Shown: positions 6,800 to 14,576 of the stretch, piece after piece
Layout of the letters: each line of letters opens with the position of its first letter
How positions within the stretch are numbered: position 1 is the first letter of the stretch
Assembly (NCBI GenBank): GCA_036504735.1
Contig: DASXUQ010000017.1
Coordinates: 1 to 33,348, forward strand
Direction: 5' to 3'
Source: a bacterium
GTDB lineage: Bacteria > Electryoneota > RPQS01
DNA: 33,348 bases
The notes under the pieces: generated by a model
What the model was told of the DNA's origin: nothing
The model's database searches: none
Seen by the model: only the letters and a program-made list of their open reading frames with translations
Made by a program: the position numbers and the translations under genes

Positions 6800-8602
6800 C
6801 TACGGCGTGGTTGAAGAGGTGACCGTGTAGTAGCGCAGGTCGAATACGGGATCGGTGGTGTAGGTCGTATCGGACGTGCTGCCGACGAAGGTGGAATAAG
6901 GGCCGCCGGCGGCATCACTGCTGTAGATCCGGTAGTAAGCTGAACCGGTATCATGCCAGGCGAGGCGAAGGCCGTCGCTGACCACCTGTGCGGTGATCTG
7001 TGGCGGTGCGGCGGATTGGGCGGCGAAATTGGCGTCGGAGGTATCACTGATCGCCGGATTCGTGACGCTGCTGATGCGGGCGCGGGCCGCCTGACAGGTA
7101 GGGGCAGTGACCGTCCAGAGGTAGGTGCCGGAATTGGACGTGCTGGCCGTGAGGGTTTCCCAACTTCCCGCAGGATAGTTGCGGTTGAGTTCGATCTTTA
7201 CATTGCCGGTGACATTCTGGGAGGTCCACTGGATAGTGTGCTGCTCTCCGACTTCCAGCACTTCGCCGCCGTTGGGGCAGGTCAGCGTCAGGTCGGACGG
7301 TATCGCGCCTGACGGACGAATATGCCGCACGACATATTCCACGCTGGGGCTGCAGCCGGTCCAGGTGCAATAGAGGTTGTCGACCGTGTACCACGTGGTA
7401 TGCCCGTCATTCCAGCCGTAATTCAGATGGATCTGATTGCCGCCGGAAACACGCCAGCCGTCACAGACGATGGAGTGGGACTGGATGCGGTACTGCATGG
7501 GGCGGCCGATATTCAGATCTTCCTGCAGCATGGTAAACCACGCCGCCGCGGTGCTGTAGGCATTGCGGTATTGAATCTCGATCCCGCCGGCATAGCCGAA
7601 GTAGAGCGGCAGAATGCTGGCGACGGATGCCGTGTTAGCACCCGAGCCGCACACACCATAGTCCATATTCAGCGCCACGCCGACTTCGTAGGACAGTTCG
7701 GCCACGGCGGTCTGCTCTGCCGCCGTTTCGCTGCCGACATAACTGTCGAGCATATTGCCCCAGTCATAGCTGTCACTGTAGGTGGCCGAGAGAGTCGCTC
7801 CCGGGATATTGCTGCCGCAGGACTGGTCGCCGTTCCACGCATAGGAATGCGAGCCTGTGCCCGCGGCGGGATAACCCCAGAAGGCCAGAATCTGCGCGCA
7901 TGCGGTGGCGACACAGCCGACGGCACAGTGGCCTCCGCCCTGTCCGAGTGGGCAGAGATTATTGAAAGGAGCATTCTGATGCCAGCTTGTGGTGACCAGC
8001 GGCTGGATGTCATCGATGCTGTAGCGATGATCGCGGTTGGGGGTCGAGGATTCGGCGCGGCTATTCTGTGCGGCGAGCGATGCGGAAAAGTCGCTGTAGG
8101 ACGCCGTGTAGGCCTGCCACAGCGAGCGATCATGCTCGATCTCGGCGGTGACTGCCGTCCATTCGACGGGCGGCGTCGGAGTGCTCAGGCAACTGCGGAC
8201 CAGACCGATCTTGGCGTGGAGTTCTTCCCGCACCAGAGCGGCAAAGCCGCCTGCATCATTCGGCGAAAATGCGGATTCGGACGAGTAGGCGGTTACCGGC
8301 GGAAGTTCACGGCAGGCAGGCAGAAGGATGTACCCTCCGGACGGCACCGACAGGAAATAGCCGACGACTTCACCCTTTTCGATAATTTCCTTGGCCGAAG
8401 CAGGGTTAAAGTCCGGTGCAGCCTTCCAGCCCCAGTCCATCTCCTGTCCGAGATGCAGCCAGTTGTTTGCCACGGTCACCACGTCGGAGGTCGTTACGGG
8501 CGTCTGGCACTTGGCCTCGCGCGGCGCAGAAAAAATGCAAGCCACAATTCCTGTGGCTATCATTAACCGTTGAAACAAAGTCATCCTTCTCTGTCCAACC
8601 AT
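6800..8602 (-). CDS. Secreted C10-family (streptopain-like) cysteine peptidase
   Basis: A 600-residue secreted protease. The N-terminus has a signal peptide (hydrophobic residues about 9-25). Two starts are possible: M1 (8602), or M7 (8584), where AGAAGG touches the ATG. Residues about 35-190 look like the C10 propeptide. The catalytic domain (about 195-430) shows the nucleophile Cys230 in AVGCVATACAQIL and His376 in SHSIVCDGW, followed by IHLNYGWND, all C10 hallmarks. It is unusually rich in cysteine (217, 226, 235, 262, 318, 380, 412, 417), which suggests disulfides. Residues about 437-527 form an Ig-like Kre9/KNH-type domain (CPNGGEVLEVGE...IQWTS). Residues 533-600 are a fibronectin-III-like module that ends the protein, with no T9SS sorting domain. 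It is divergent from the porin-like gene and is its own transcription unit. Confidence 0.9.
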   Translation of the reverse strand: MVGQRRMTLFQRLMIATGIVACIFSAPREAKCQTPVTTSDVVTVANNWLHLGQEMDWGWKAAPDFNPASAKEIIEKGEVVGYFLSVPSGGYILLPACRELPPVTAYSSESAFSPNDAGGFAALVREELHAKIGLVRSCLSTPTPPVEWTAVTAEIEHDRSLWQAYTASYSDFSASLAAQNSRAESSTPNRDHRYSIDDIQPLVTTSWHQNAPFNNLCPLGQGGGHCAVGCVATACAQILAFWGYPAAGTGSHSYAWNGDQSCGSNIPGATLSATYSDSYDWGNMLDSYVGSETAAEQTAVAELSYEVGVALNMDYGVCGSGANTASVASILPLYFGYAGGIEIQYRNAYSTAAAWFTMLQEDLNIGRPMQYRIQSHSIVCDGWRVSGGNQIHLNYGWNDGHTTWYTVDNLYCTWTGCSPSVEYVVRHIRPSGAIPSDLTLTCPNGGEVLEVGEQHTIQWTSQNVTGNVKIELNRNYPAGSWETLTASTSNSGTYLWTVTAPTCQAARARISSVTNPAISDTSDANFAAQSAAPPQITAQVVSDGLRLAWHDTGSAYYRIYSSDAAGGPYSTFVGSTSDTTYTTDPVFDLRYYTVTSSTTP

Positions 8603-9158
8603 TTCATTTGGCCGGGCATCAGGCCGCCCGAGGCACAGTACGTCTCTGATAGGTATCGCGGCGGCTGAAGCATTTTCATACCGCGAAGTCTTTCACGTCC
8701 TTCGACTGCCGGACAGTCGCGTTGAGTTGCTGTATGCTGTGCTATGGTGCTTATTCTAAGTTAGTCTGTCAGACAAGAAAGTCAAGGATAAAATGGCCCC
8801 TCATCTATTCAATAGACTATGTTCATCCTAATAAACACAAATCGTCATTAGCAATTTTTGTGGAGGAATGCTCACAATCCGCTATAGAGTTGTCCCTGTA
8901 GTTACGCAAAAGATTTGTGTTGACAAGATTCCAAGAGACATCACAGGGTCGCGACTGTCCTGAATCGAGATTCTTGCTCTGAATTGAGTGTCGACGCGTT
9001 GTAATCTGGCCGCCGCAGGTTGCCGGGAATTCACCTGTTCGCGGTGGGGCTCTGGTAAGTTGCTGATTTTATGGTGATCCGCACGGGCACATCGCTTGCC
9101 AATAGAGAGCTGAAGGATTTTCCGAACGGATCATTCGACTCAATGGTGGAAAATAAGC
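8603..9158. other. 556-bp divergent promoter region
   Basis: AT-richer spacer between the divergent peptidase and porin-like genes; no gene is seen. It contains an 11-nt palindrome, GTCTGTCAGAC (8764-8774), close to a TAGAAT-like -10 (plus-strand ATTCTA, 8753-8758) and a TTGACT (plus-strand AGTCAA, 8780-8785) on the minus strand, though the spacing between them is too long for a standard promoter. GGACAGTCGCG (8711-8721) recurs as its exact reverse complement CGCGACTGTCC (8950-8960). TTGACA at 8920-8925 lacks a matching -10. Confidence 0.5.
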
Positions 9159-10358
9159 ATGCGTAACGTTTGCCGTTGGCTTCTCGTTGCGGTGCTGAGT
9201 GGTGCCGAAGGCCTCTTTGCCCAGTCCCCATCCAGCGCGGACAGTTTGAACAAAGTGATTGCCGATCTGAAGATCCGGATGCAGGTCCTCGAAGAGCAGA
9301 TGGCGGGCTTTGAGGATCAGACCCTGATTGCCGGACGGGATGGCGCGGTCTATTTGCCGCGGCGGAAACTGGCCAAGCTCCGGGTGGATCCCGTTTTGGA
9401 GAAGCCTACAGGATTCGAGTCGAAGCTCAATGTCTCCGGATTCATGGACGGCATCTTCACATCCAATCCCGGCAGCAGCCACGAAGGGCATGCCGGATTC
9501 AATCAGATCGAACTGGATTTGTCCCATCCCCTGAATGAGCGCACATCCACCGCGCTCTCGATTTGCTATGCGGATGGCAGCTTCGGAGTGGGTGCGGCGA
9601 CCATCAGCTATACGCTCATCAAAGCGGGAGCAGACGACGGGCATAGAAATAGGCGAGTCACGGGCTGGGATGTCAGCGCCGGACAGTTTGACGTGCCCTT
9701 TGGCCTGGACTATCAGGTGTACAGCTCCATGGCCCGCAAAGCGGTAACCATGCCGGTGGCTGTGGCTGAAACCCATGGTGGCTGGAACGACATCGGAATG
9801 ACGACGACCGTTACGTCACCTTACGGGACGATCAATGGTTACGTGGTTAAGGGATTCGAGTCGCGCCTTTGGCGCGGTGAGGGAGCGGTGCCGGAAGGGC
9901 TTGCTGAAGATGACGAGCGGTGGAGTGTGGTTGCTCCCAGCGTGAGCAGCGGCGTACGCCTGAATATCACCCTGCTGCCAGGGTTGGAAGGTGGCGGCTC
10001 ACTGGCGCACGGCTGGGAAAGTCGGGGCGCGGGAGCGATGAGCATGACCGGACTCCATGTGCAAGACACGTGGAGAAGTCTCTCGGCCAAGGCGGAAGGA
10101 ATTGTACTGCGCAAGGGCGACAAAGCGAGCGCGCAATACTCGCGCGGCGGCTACGCCGAATGGATGCAGCGTGCGGGCCGTGTGTATCTGCTGGAGAGAT
10201 TCGATTATGTGCAGCGGGACAATCAGGCCACACGCCGCTATTACAGCGCAGGTCTGGGGGTTGAAGCCGGTGCGGGAATTGAATGCCGCACCGAATACCG
10301 CTGGAGCCGAACCGCCGGATTGCGGCAACTCTGCGTCCAGATCGCCGGATCGTTCTAA
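9159..10358 (+). CDS. Outer-membrane porin-like protein with N-terminal coiled coil
   Basis: A 399-residue exported protein. GGTGGA (9145-9150) lies 8 nt before the ATG. A signal peptide spans residues about 1-22 (cleavage near LFAQS). Residues 25-50 form a short coiled coil (LNKVIADLKIRMQVLEEQM), as in many trimeric porins. From about residue 88 the sequence alternates in a beta-barrel fashion with repeated aromatic girdle residues (KLNVSGFMDGIF, GFNQIELDLSHPL, SFGVGAATISYTLI, SAGQFDVPFGLDY), and it ends in AGSF with a terminal Phe typical of barrel proteins. The GQFDVPFGL segment recalls phosphate-selective or FmdC-type porins. Substrate unknown. It ends one base before the convergent lipoprotein gene's stop. 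Confidence 0.65.
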   Translation: MRNVCRWLLVAVLSGAEGLFAQSPSSADSLNKVIADLKIRMQVLEEQMAGFEDQTLIAGRDGAVYLPRRKLAKLRVDPVLEKPTGFESKLNVSGFMDGIFTSNPGSSHEGHAGFNQIELDLSHPLNERTSTALSICYADGSFGVGAATISYTLIKAGADDGHRNRRVTGWDVSAGQFDVPFGLDYQVYSSMARKAVTMPVAVAETHGGWNDIGMTTTVTSPYGTINGYVVKGFESRLWRGEGAVPEGLAEDDERWSVVAPSVSSGVRLNITLLPGLEGGGSLAHGWESRGAGAMSMTGLHVQDTWRSLSAKAEGIVLRKGDKASAQYSRGGYAEWMQRAGRVYLLERFDYVQRDNQATRRYYSAGLGVEAGAGIECRTEYRWSRTAGLRQLCVQIAGSF

Positions 10359-10359
10359 A

Positions 10360-10947
10360 TTACCGGGGCGTCACACGAATGCGGTTGCCATTCTTCAGGG
10401 ACGGCAGTTCGCGCAGTCCCGTTGATGCCGGGCCGCGAAGGATTGCGCCGGTCAGAGCATAGTGAGTACTGTCGCACGGGCAGACGAATTCCTTGCCGTG
10501 GACGGTCGCGTTGCAGCCGCCCTGAGCACAGCGGCTGTCCAGCGCATAGAATATTTGGTCTTCGATGTGCGTCAAATAGATGGGCCGGCCCAGCGACGAT
10601 CCCTTGAGGACGACACACGAGCTGTCATCCTGCAGGGTACGGCACTCGTTCAGATCGAGGATCAGGTTGCCGCTATCATCCACCACGTAAGAACAGGTGG
10701 GAGCCCCTGCGTGTTCACGCGCTGTAGGAGGGCGTGGAGAGACCGTGCCGGTCTCGCGTCCCGCCCGTTTGGCGTGATTGCAACCGACGCCGGTACACAG
10801 GCATATCGCTAAAAAAATCAGCGCACAACAGATCCGAAAGAAAAAACGCCGCATTCCTGCCTGATACATATCCCGCCCGCTGTAAGATCCTTTAGCGCAA
10901 TCTAAGGCTTTCACCTTGCTTTTGCAAGAGGAACGCCGTAAATTCAT
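10360..10947 (-). CDS. Lipoprotein with degenerate Rieske-like domain
   Basis: 195 residues from the longest start. ATG 10947 has AGGGA about 9 nt upstream, but M27 (10869) or M32 (10854) would place the hydrophobic segment at the N-terminus as expected for a lipoprotein signal. The lipobox ends TGVGC at Cys56. Residues about 85-195 follow the Rieske ferredoxin plan. Box 1 is C140-A-Q-G-G-C145 where CTHxGC is expected, and box 2 is C156-P-C-D-S-T-H-Y where CPCHGS is expected, followed by GAILRGPASTGLRELP, the usual GPA...LP close. All four cysteines remain, but the histidine ligand is Gln142 in box 1 and Asp159 in box 2. A standard [2Fe-2S] Rieske cluster is therefore unlikely; His162 might substitute. 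Role unknown. Confidence 0.75.
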   Translation of the reverse strand: MNLRRSSCKSKVKALDCAKGSYSGRDMYQAGMRRFFFRICCALIFLAICLCTGVGCNHAKRAGRETGTVSPRPPTAREHAGAPTCSYVVDDSGNLILDLNECRTLQDDSSCVVLKGSSLGRPIYLTHIEDQIFYALDSRCAQGGCNATVHGKEFVCPCDSTHYALTGAILRGPASTGLRELPSLKNGNRIRVTPR

Positions 10948-11216
10948 CTATTACTATCCCTATCCAAGTCTAATAAACAGCCTTGAAGCGAGAGTCTTTG
11001 CTGACGGGCTGGGCGGAATTGTCCAGAATTAGTGTTAACCCCCCGTTTTGTTCCTGCCGCGTGAATTAATCCTTTTTTCCTGTCGGGTGTCAAAGAGTTA
11101 AGGGCCCGTATGGCGGGACTTTCGCATTTTTGCGCGGGATCACTTACGGAAACCTTTCACAAGTTCCCGCGTATTAAAACGGCAAAGCAATTTTTCCTTC
11201 ACCTGAACAGGTTTAC
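10948..11216. other. Divergent spacer upstream of the efflux operon
   Basis: 269 bp with no gene. It should hold promoters for the leftward lipoprotein and the rightward efflux operon. I see no convincing -35/-10 pair. CCTGAACAGGT just before ATG 11217 is a weak ribosome site. Confidence 0.4.
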
Positions 11217-12527
11217 ATGAATCGCTGGGTTATTATCATCATTGCTCTTGTGGTTGTCGGCGCCGGCCTCTATTTCTGGAGATCGTCCGCTGCCCACGCC
11301 AAAGCTGCTACGCCCTATCGCATGGCCGTAGTGGACCGGGGCAATGTACAAACGCAAGTCACGGCTACCGGGACGGTCAGTGCCGTCACCACGGTGCAAG
11401 TCGGATCGCAAGTGTCCGGCACGATCAAGAATCTGTATGTGGACTTCAATTCACCCGTAAAAAAGGGCGAGGTGGTGGCGCGTCTCGATCCGACCTTTTT
11501 GCAGGCGGCGGTGAACGAATCCAATGCCAATAAGGAGCGCGCGCAGGCGACACTGTCGCAGGCGGAGCGGGATATGACGCGCACGCAGGATCTCTTCGAC
11601 AAGAAATTGGCTTCACAGGCGGACTTCGACAACGCGAGGACGGCCGTTGACGTCGCCAAAGCCGGCCTGGCGCAGGCGCAGGCACAGCTCGACCGAGCGA
11701 AGATAAATCTGACCTATGCCGTAATCACGTCGCCGACAGACGGCGTGGTGATCTCGCGCAGCGTGGACGTGGGGCAGACGGTAGCCGCATCGTTGCAGGC
11801 GCCGACGCTGTTTACGATTGCACAGGATCTGCGGGAGATGCAGATTGAGACCGATATTGACGAGGCGGACATCGGCGGACTCAAGGAGGGCATGGAAGCG
11901 ACGTTCACGGTGGACGCCTTTCCCGATCAGACCTTTCAAGGGCAGATTCAGCAGATTCGCTATGCCGCGCAGACCAATTCGGGCGTGGTCACCTATCCGG
12001 TCATCATTTCGGTGTCGAATCCTGATTTGAAACTGCGTCCCGGCATGACGGCGAATGTGACCATCGTCACCGCCGAGCGTGATGACGTGTTGCGCGCGCC
12101 GTCGGTGGCGCTGCGATTCCGTCCCGCGGACGCACCGGCAGCGAAGAAGGACACGATGCGCGCGGTAAGGGATACGACGCGAGCGGTCCGCGACACGACC
12201 CGGGGCGCGATGCGGGACAGCACGGGCGCGGGACGGGGTGCGGGGGGACGCGGCCAGTGGCGGGGGCGGTCAGGCGATCACGCGGGCGATGGTTCGCGCC
12301 GGATGTCGACGCTGTGGGTCAGAGGCAAGGACGGCAAGCCCGAGCCCCGGCAGGTGTCTGCCGGCTTGAATGACGGCAATCATGTGGAAATTATCAGCGG
12401 CCAGATTGCGCCGGGCGATTCGGTGATTGTGGGAACGGTCGGCGGCACAGCGGCGACTAATGCCAACAGCAACCGGATGCCGGGCTTCGGCGGGCCGGGT
12501 ATGGGTGGAGGAGGCCCGCGACGCTGA
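11217..12527 (+). CDS. Periplasmic adaptor of a MacAB-type efflux system (HlyD/MacA family)
   Basis: A 436-residue membrane-fusion protein that would link the inner-membrane ABC transporter to an outer-membrane channel. Residues 4-20 are an N-terminal membrane anchor. Residues 45-90 and 168-202 form the lipoyl (barrel-sandwich) halves (SGTIKNLYVDFNSPVKKGEVV; SPTDGVVISRSVDVGQTV). Residues 95-165 are the coiled-coil hairpin. Residues 205-300 are the beta-barrel domain with RPGMTANVTI. Residues about 304-362 are an odd basic, low-complexity insert (RAVRDTTR twice, then Gly/Arg-rich) before the membrane-proximal domain, and the C-terminus is Gly-rich (GFGGPGMGGGGPRR). Its stop overlaps the ATPase start (TGATG, 12525-12529). 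No TolC-like gene is adjacent. Confidence 0.88.
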   Translation: MNRWVIIIIALVVVGAGLYFWRSSAAHAKAATPYRMAVVDRGNVQTQVTATGTVSAVTTVQVGSQVSGTIKNLYVDFNSPVKKGEVVARLDPTFLQAAVNESNANKERAQATLSQAERDMTRTQDLFDKKLASQADFDNARTAVDVAKAGLAQAQAQLDRAKINLTYAVITSPTDGVVISRSVDVGQTVAASLQAPTLFTIAQDLREMQIETDIDEADIGGLKEGMEATFTVDAFPDQTFQGQIQQIRYAAQTNSGVVTYPVIISVSNPDLKLRPGMTANVTIVTAERDDVLRAPSVALRFRPADAPAAKKDTMRAVRDTTRAVRDTTRGAMRDSTGAGRGAGGRGQWRGRSGDHAGDGSRRMSTLWVRGKDGKPEPRQVSAGLNDGNHVEIISGQIAPGDSVIVGTVGGTAATNANSNRMPGFGGPGMGGGGPRR

Positions 12528-13228
12528 TGGAATCCAACGGCAACTCGGTGATCTCGATCCGCGATATGGTGAAGGTTTACCGTATGGGCGAAACGGAAGT
12601 CCGCGCCTTGGACGGCGTATCGCTGGAAGTGACGCCGGGCGGATTTCTGGCGATTATGGGCGCGTCCGGCAGCGGCAAGTCCACGCTGATGAATATCCTT
12701 GGCTGCCTGGACCGTCCCTCTTCGGGCAAATACTTTTTGAGCGGCGAAGAGGTCTCGCGCCTCTCCCGCAATGCTCTGGCCCGGGTGCGCAACCGATTTA
12801 TCGGCTTCGTGTTTCAGGGATTCAATCTGCTCTCGCGGACGTCGGCTCTGGAAAATGTGGAACTGCCGCTGATTTACAACAGCGAGATCAGCGCGCACGA
12901 GCGGCATGAGCGGGCGAAGGAAGCCTTGACACGGGTAGGTCTGGGCGAGCGGATGGACCATTATCCGTCCCAGCTTTCCGGCGGACAGCAGCAAAGAGTG
13001 GCCATTGCCCGCGCGCTGGTCAACCGCCCGGAACTTCTGCTGGCCGATGAGCCGACGGGAAACCTCGACACCAAGACCAGCATCGAAATCATTGATCTGT
13101 TTCACGCTCTGAATCGTGACGGCATGACGATTGTGCTGATCACGCATGAGCCGGATATCGGCGCTTATGCGCGGCGAAGAATCACCCTTCGCGACGGGCA
13201 GATTGTGAATGACGAAGGGACGGCCTGA
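12527..13228 (+). CDS. ABC transporter ATP-binding protein (MacB/LolD-like)
   Basis: A 233-residue nucleotide-binding subunit that energises the efflux complex from the cytoplasm. Visible elements are Walker [10 protein letters not shown] (45-53), Q-loop Gln97 in FVFQGFN, signature LSGGQQQR (150-157), Walker [13 protein letters not shown] (170-181, catalytic Glu175) and H-loop His207 in LITHEPD. The length and the [10 protein letters not shown] motif are typical of the LolD/MacB/FtsE group. It is a separate polypeptide rather than being fused to the permease as in E. coli MacB. Both ends overlap their neighbours through TGATG, which indicates translational coupling. Confidence 0.95.
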   Translation: MESNGNSVISIRDMVKVYRMGETEVRALDGVSLEVTPGGFLAIMGASGSGKSTLMNILGCLDRPSSGKYFLSGEEVSRLSRNALARVRNRFIGFVFQGFNLLSRTSALENVELPLIYNSEISAHERHERAKEALTRVGLGERMDHYPSQLSGGQQQRVAIARALVNRPELLLADEPTGNLDTKTSIEIIDLFHALNRDGMTIVLITHEPDIGAYARRRITLRDGQIVNDEGTA

Positions 13229-14445
13229 TGAATGTACTCTCTCTGATCCGTGTGTCGCTGCGGGCGCTGCTGCGGAACAAAATGCGGTCGATGCTGACCA
13301 TGCTGGGGATTGTGATCGGCGTGGGAGCGGTGATCTCGATGGTGGCGATTACCACCGGTGCGCGCAACAGCGTGCAGGCGCAAATCTCCTCTCTGGGCGA
13401 CAATGTGTTCATGATCTTTTCGGGATCTTTCAGTCAAGGCGGATCGCGCCAGGCCTCGGGCAGCCGCTCCAATCTGACGACCGAAGACGTGGACGCGCTG
13501 GGCGCGCAGTGCCCGGACGTGCGCGCGATTTCTCCGGCGATCCGCCAGGGCGCGCAGTTGGTGTACGCCGATCAGAACTGGGCGACACAGGTGTGGGGCG
13601 TTTCGCCCACCTACACCGACATCCGCAAGTATGACATCGCCAACGGCCGGGGCATGACCGATGCGGACATGCGCGGCGCGGCCAAGGTATGCCTGGTCGG
13701 ACAGACGGTGGTGGACAATCTCTATCAGGGCTCGGACCCGGTGGGGACGACGATCCGCATCCGCCGCCTGCCGTTTGAGGTGGTGGGACGGCTGGCAGCC
13801 AAGGGGCAATCGGCGATGGGGCAGGATCAGGACGACATCGTGCTGATTCCCTTCACCACGGCGGCCAGAATGCAGGGCGGGCAGACGCGCGTGAACATGA
13901 TTCTCGGTTCGGCCACCAGTGGAGCGACGCTGACCTCGGCAGTGGATGAGATGACCGACGTGCTGCGCACACGGCACCATATCGCCCGCAACGAGGATGA
14001 CGATTTTATCATCCGCACACAGGCGGACATTGCCAGCACCGTGGAGTCTTCAGCCAAGACGATGACGATTCTGCTCGGGTCCGTGGCGCTGGTCTCGCTG
14101 CTGGTGGGCGGCATCGGCATTATGAACATTATGCTGGTATCGGTGACCGAGCGCACGCGGGAGATCGGCATCCGCATGTCGGTGGGGGCGCGGGGGCAGG
14201 ACATTCTGTTCCAATTTTTGCTGGAAGCGGTGCTGCTGTCCGCGATCGGCGGCCTGCTGGGAATTGCCCTGGGCAGCGGGGTGTCGGCGGCCATCAGCAA
14301 GTTTGCCGGATGGCCCTCGGACATCTCGCCGGTGATCGCGTTCATTGCGCTGGCCTTCTCCAGTCTCGTGGGCATCTTCTTCGGATTCTATCCGGCCAGA
14401 AAGGCGTCTTTGCTCGACCCGATTGAGGCGCTCAGATACGAGTAA
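13228..14445 (+). CDS. ABC transporter permease (MacB/FtsX-like)
   Basis: A 405-residue inner-membrane permease. It begins with a cytoplasmic amphipathic stretch and TM1 (residues about 20-40, MRSMLTMLGIVIGVGAVISM). A large periplasmic MacB-type domain (about 45-270) follows, then three C-terminal TMs (about 280-305, 330-350, 368-390) of the FtsX domain, with the hallmark ERTREIGIRMSVGARGQDIL and the closing PARKASLLDPIEALRYE. With the two preceding genes it makes a complete split MacA-MacB unit; substrates could be macrolide-like compounds, siderophores, lipopeptides or export signals. The unit ends at the bidirectional terminator 14502-14538. Confidence 0.95.
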   Translation: MNVLSLIRVSLRALLRNKMRSMLTMLGIVIGVGAVISMVAITTGARNSVQAQISSLGDNVFMIFSGSFSQGGSRQASGSRSNLTTEDVDALGAQCPDVRAISPAIRQGAQLVYADQNWATQVWGVSPTYTDIRKYDIANGRGMTDADMRGAAKVCLVGQTVVDNLYQGSDPVGTTIRIRRLPFEVVGRLAAKGQSAMGQDQDDIVLIPFTTAARMQGGQTRVNMILGSATSGATLTSAVDEMTDVLRTRHHIARNEDDDFIIRTQADIASTVESSAKTMTILLGSVALVSLLVGGIGIMNIMLVSVTERTREIGIRMSVGARGQDILFQFLLEAVLLSAIGGLLGIALGSGVSAAISKFAGWPSDISPVIAFIALAFSSLVGIFFGFYPARKASLLDPIEALRYE

Positions 14446-14446
14446 G

Positions 14447-14500
14447 AAAATGCTGAAATGCTGAAAAGCTGAAAGGCTGAAAAGCTGAAAGGCTGAAAAT
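14447..14500. repeat. GCTGAAA-type tandem repeat
   Basis: Starts one base after the permease stop. ATGCTGAA units lead into two copies of a 16-nt unit, AAAAGCTGAAAGGCTG, each built of two related 8-mers. It resembles the other gene-end stretches at 6584-6596 and 6769-6797. Confidence 0.8.
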
Positions 14501-14501
14501 G

Positions 14502-14538
14502 CAGAAAACCCCCGGCCATGTGGCGGGGGTTTTCTGTT
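14502..14538. terminator. Bidirectional terminator between convergent genes
   Basis: A perfect 13-bp stem, CAGAAAACCCCCG (14502-14514) with CGGGGGTTTTCTG (14524-14536), and a 9-nt loop. The A4/T4 tracts lie in the stem arms, so the structure can serve both the plus-strand permease and the minus-strand phosphatase that ends at 14577. Confidence 0.85.
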
Positions 14539-14576
14539 GGAACGGAGAGGATCAGCGGAAGGCCGTGTGGGGATTG

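Noticed and set aside
7322-8566. 414-codon plus-strand frame over the C10 peptidase
   Set aside because: Antisense shadow; the peptidase catalytic motifs are on the minus strand.
9031-9158. Promoter with TTGACA at 8920 for the porin-like gene
   Set aside because: No acceptable -10 at 16-18 nt spacing, so it is not listed as a promoter.
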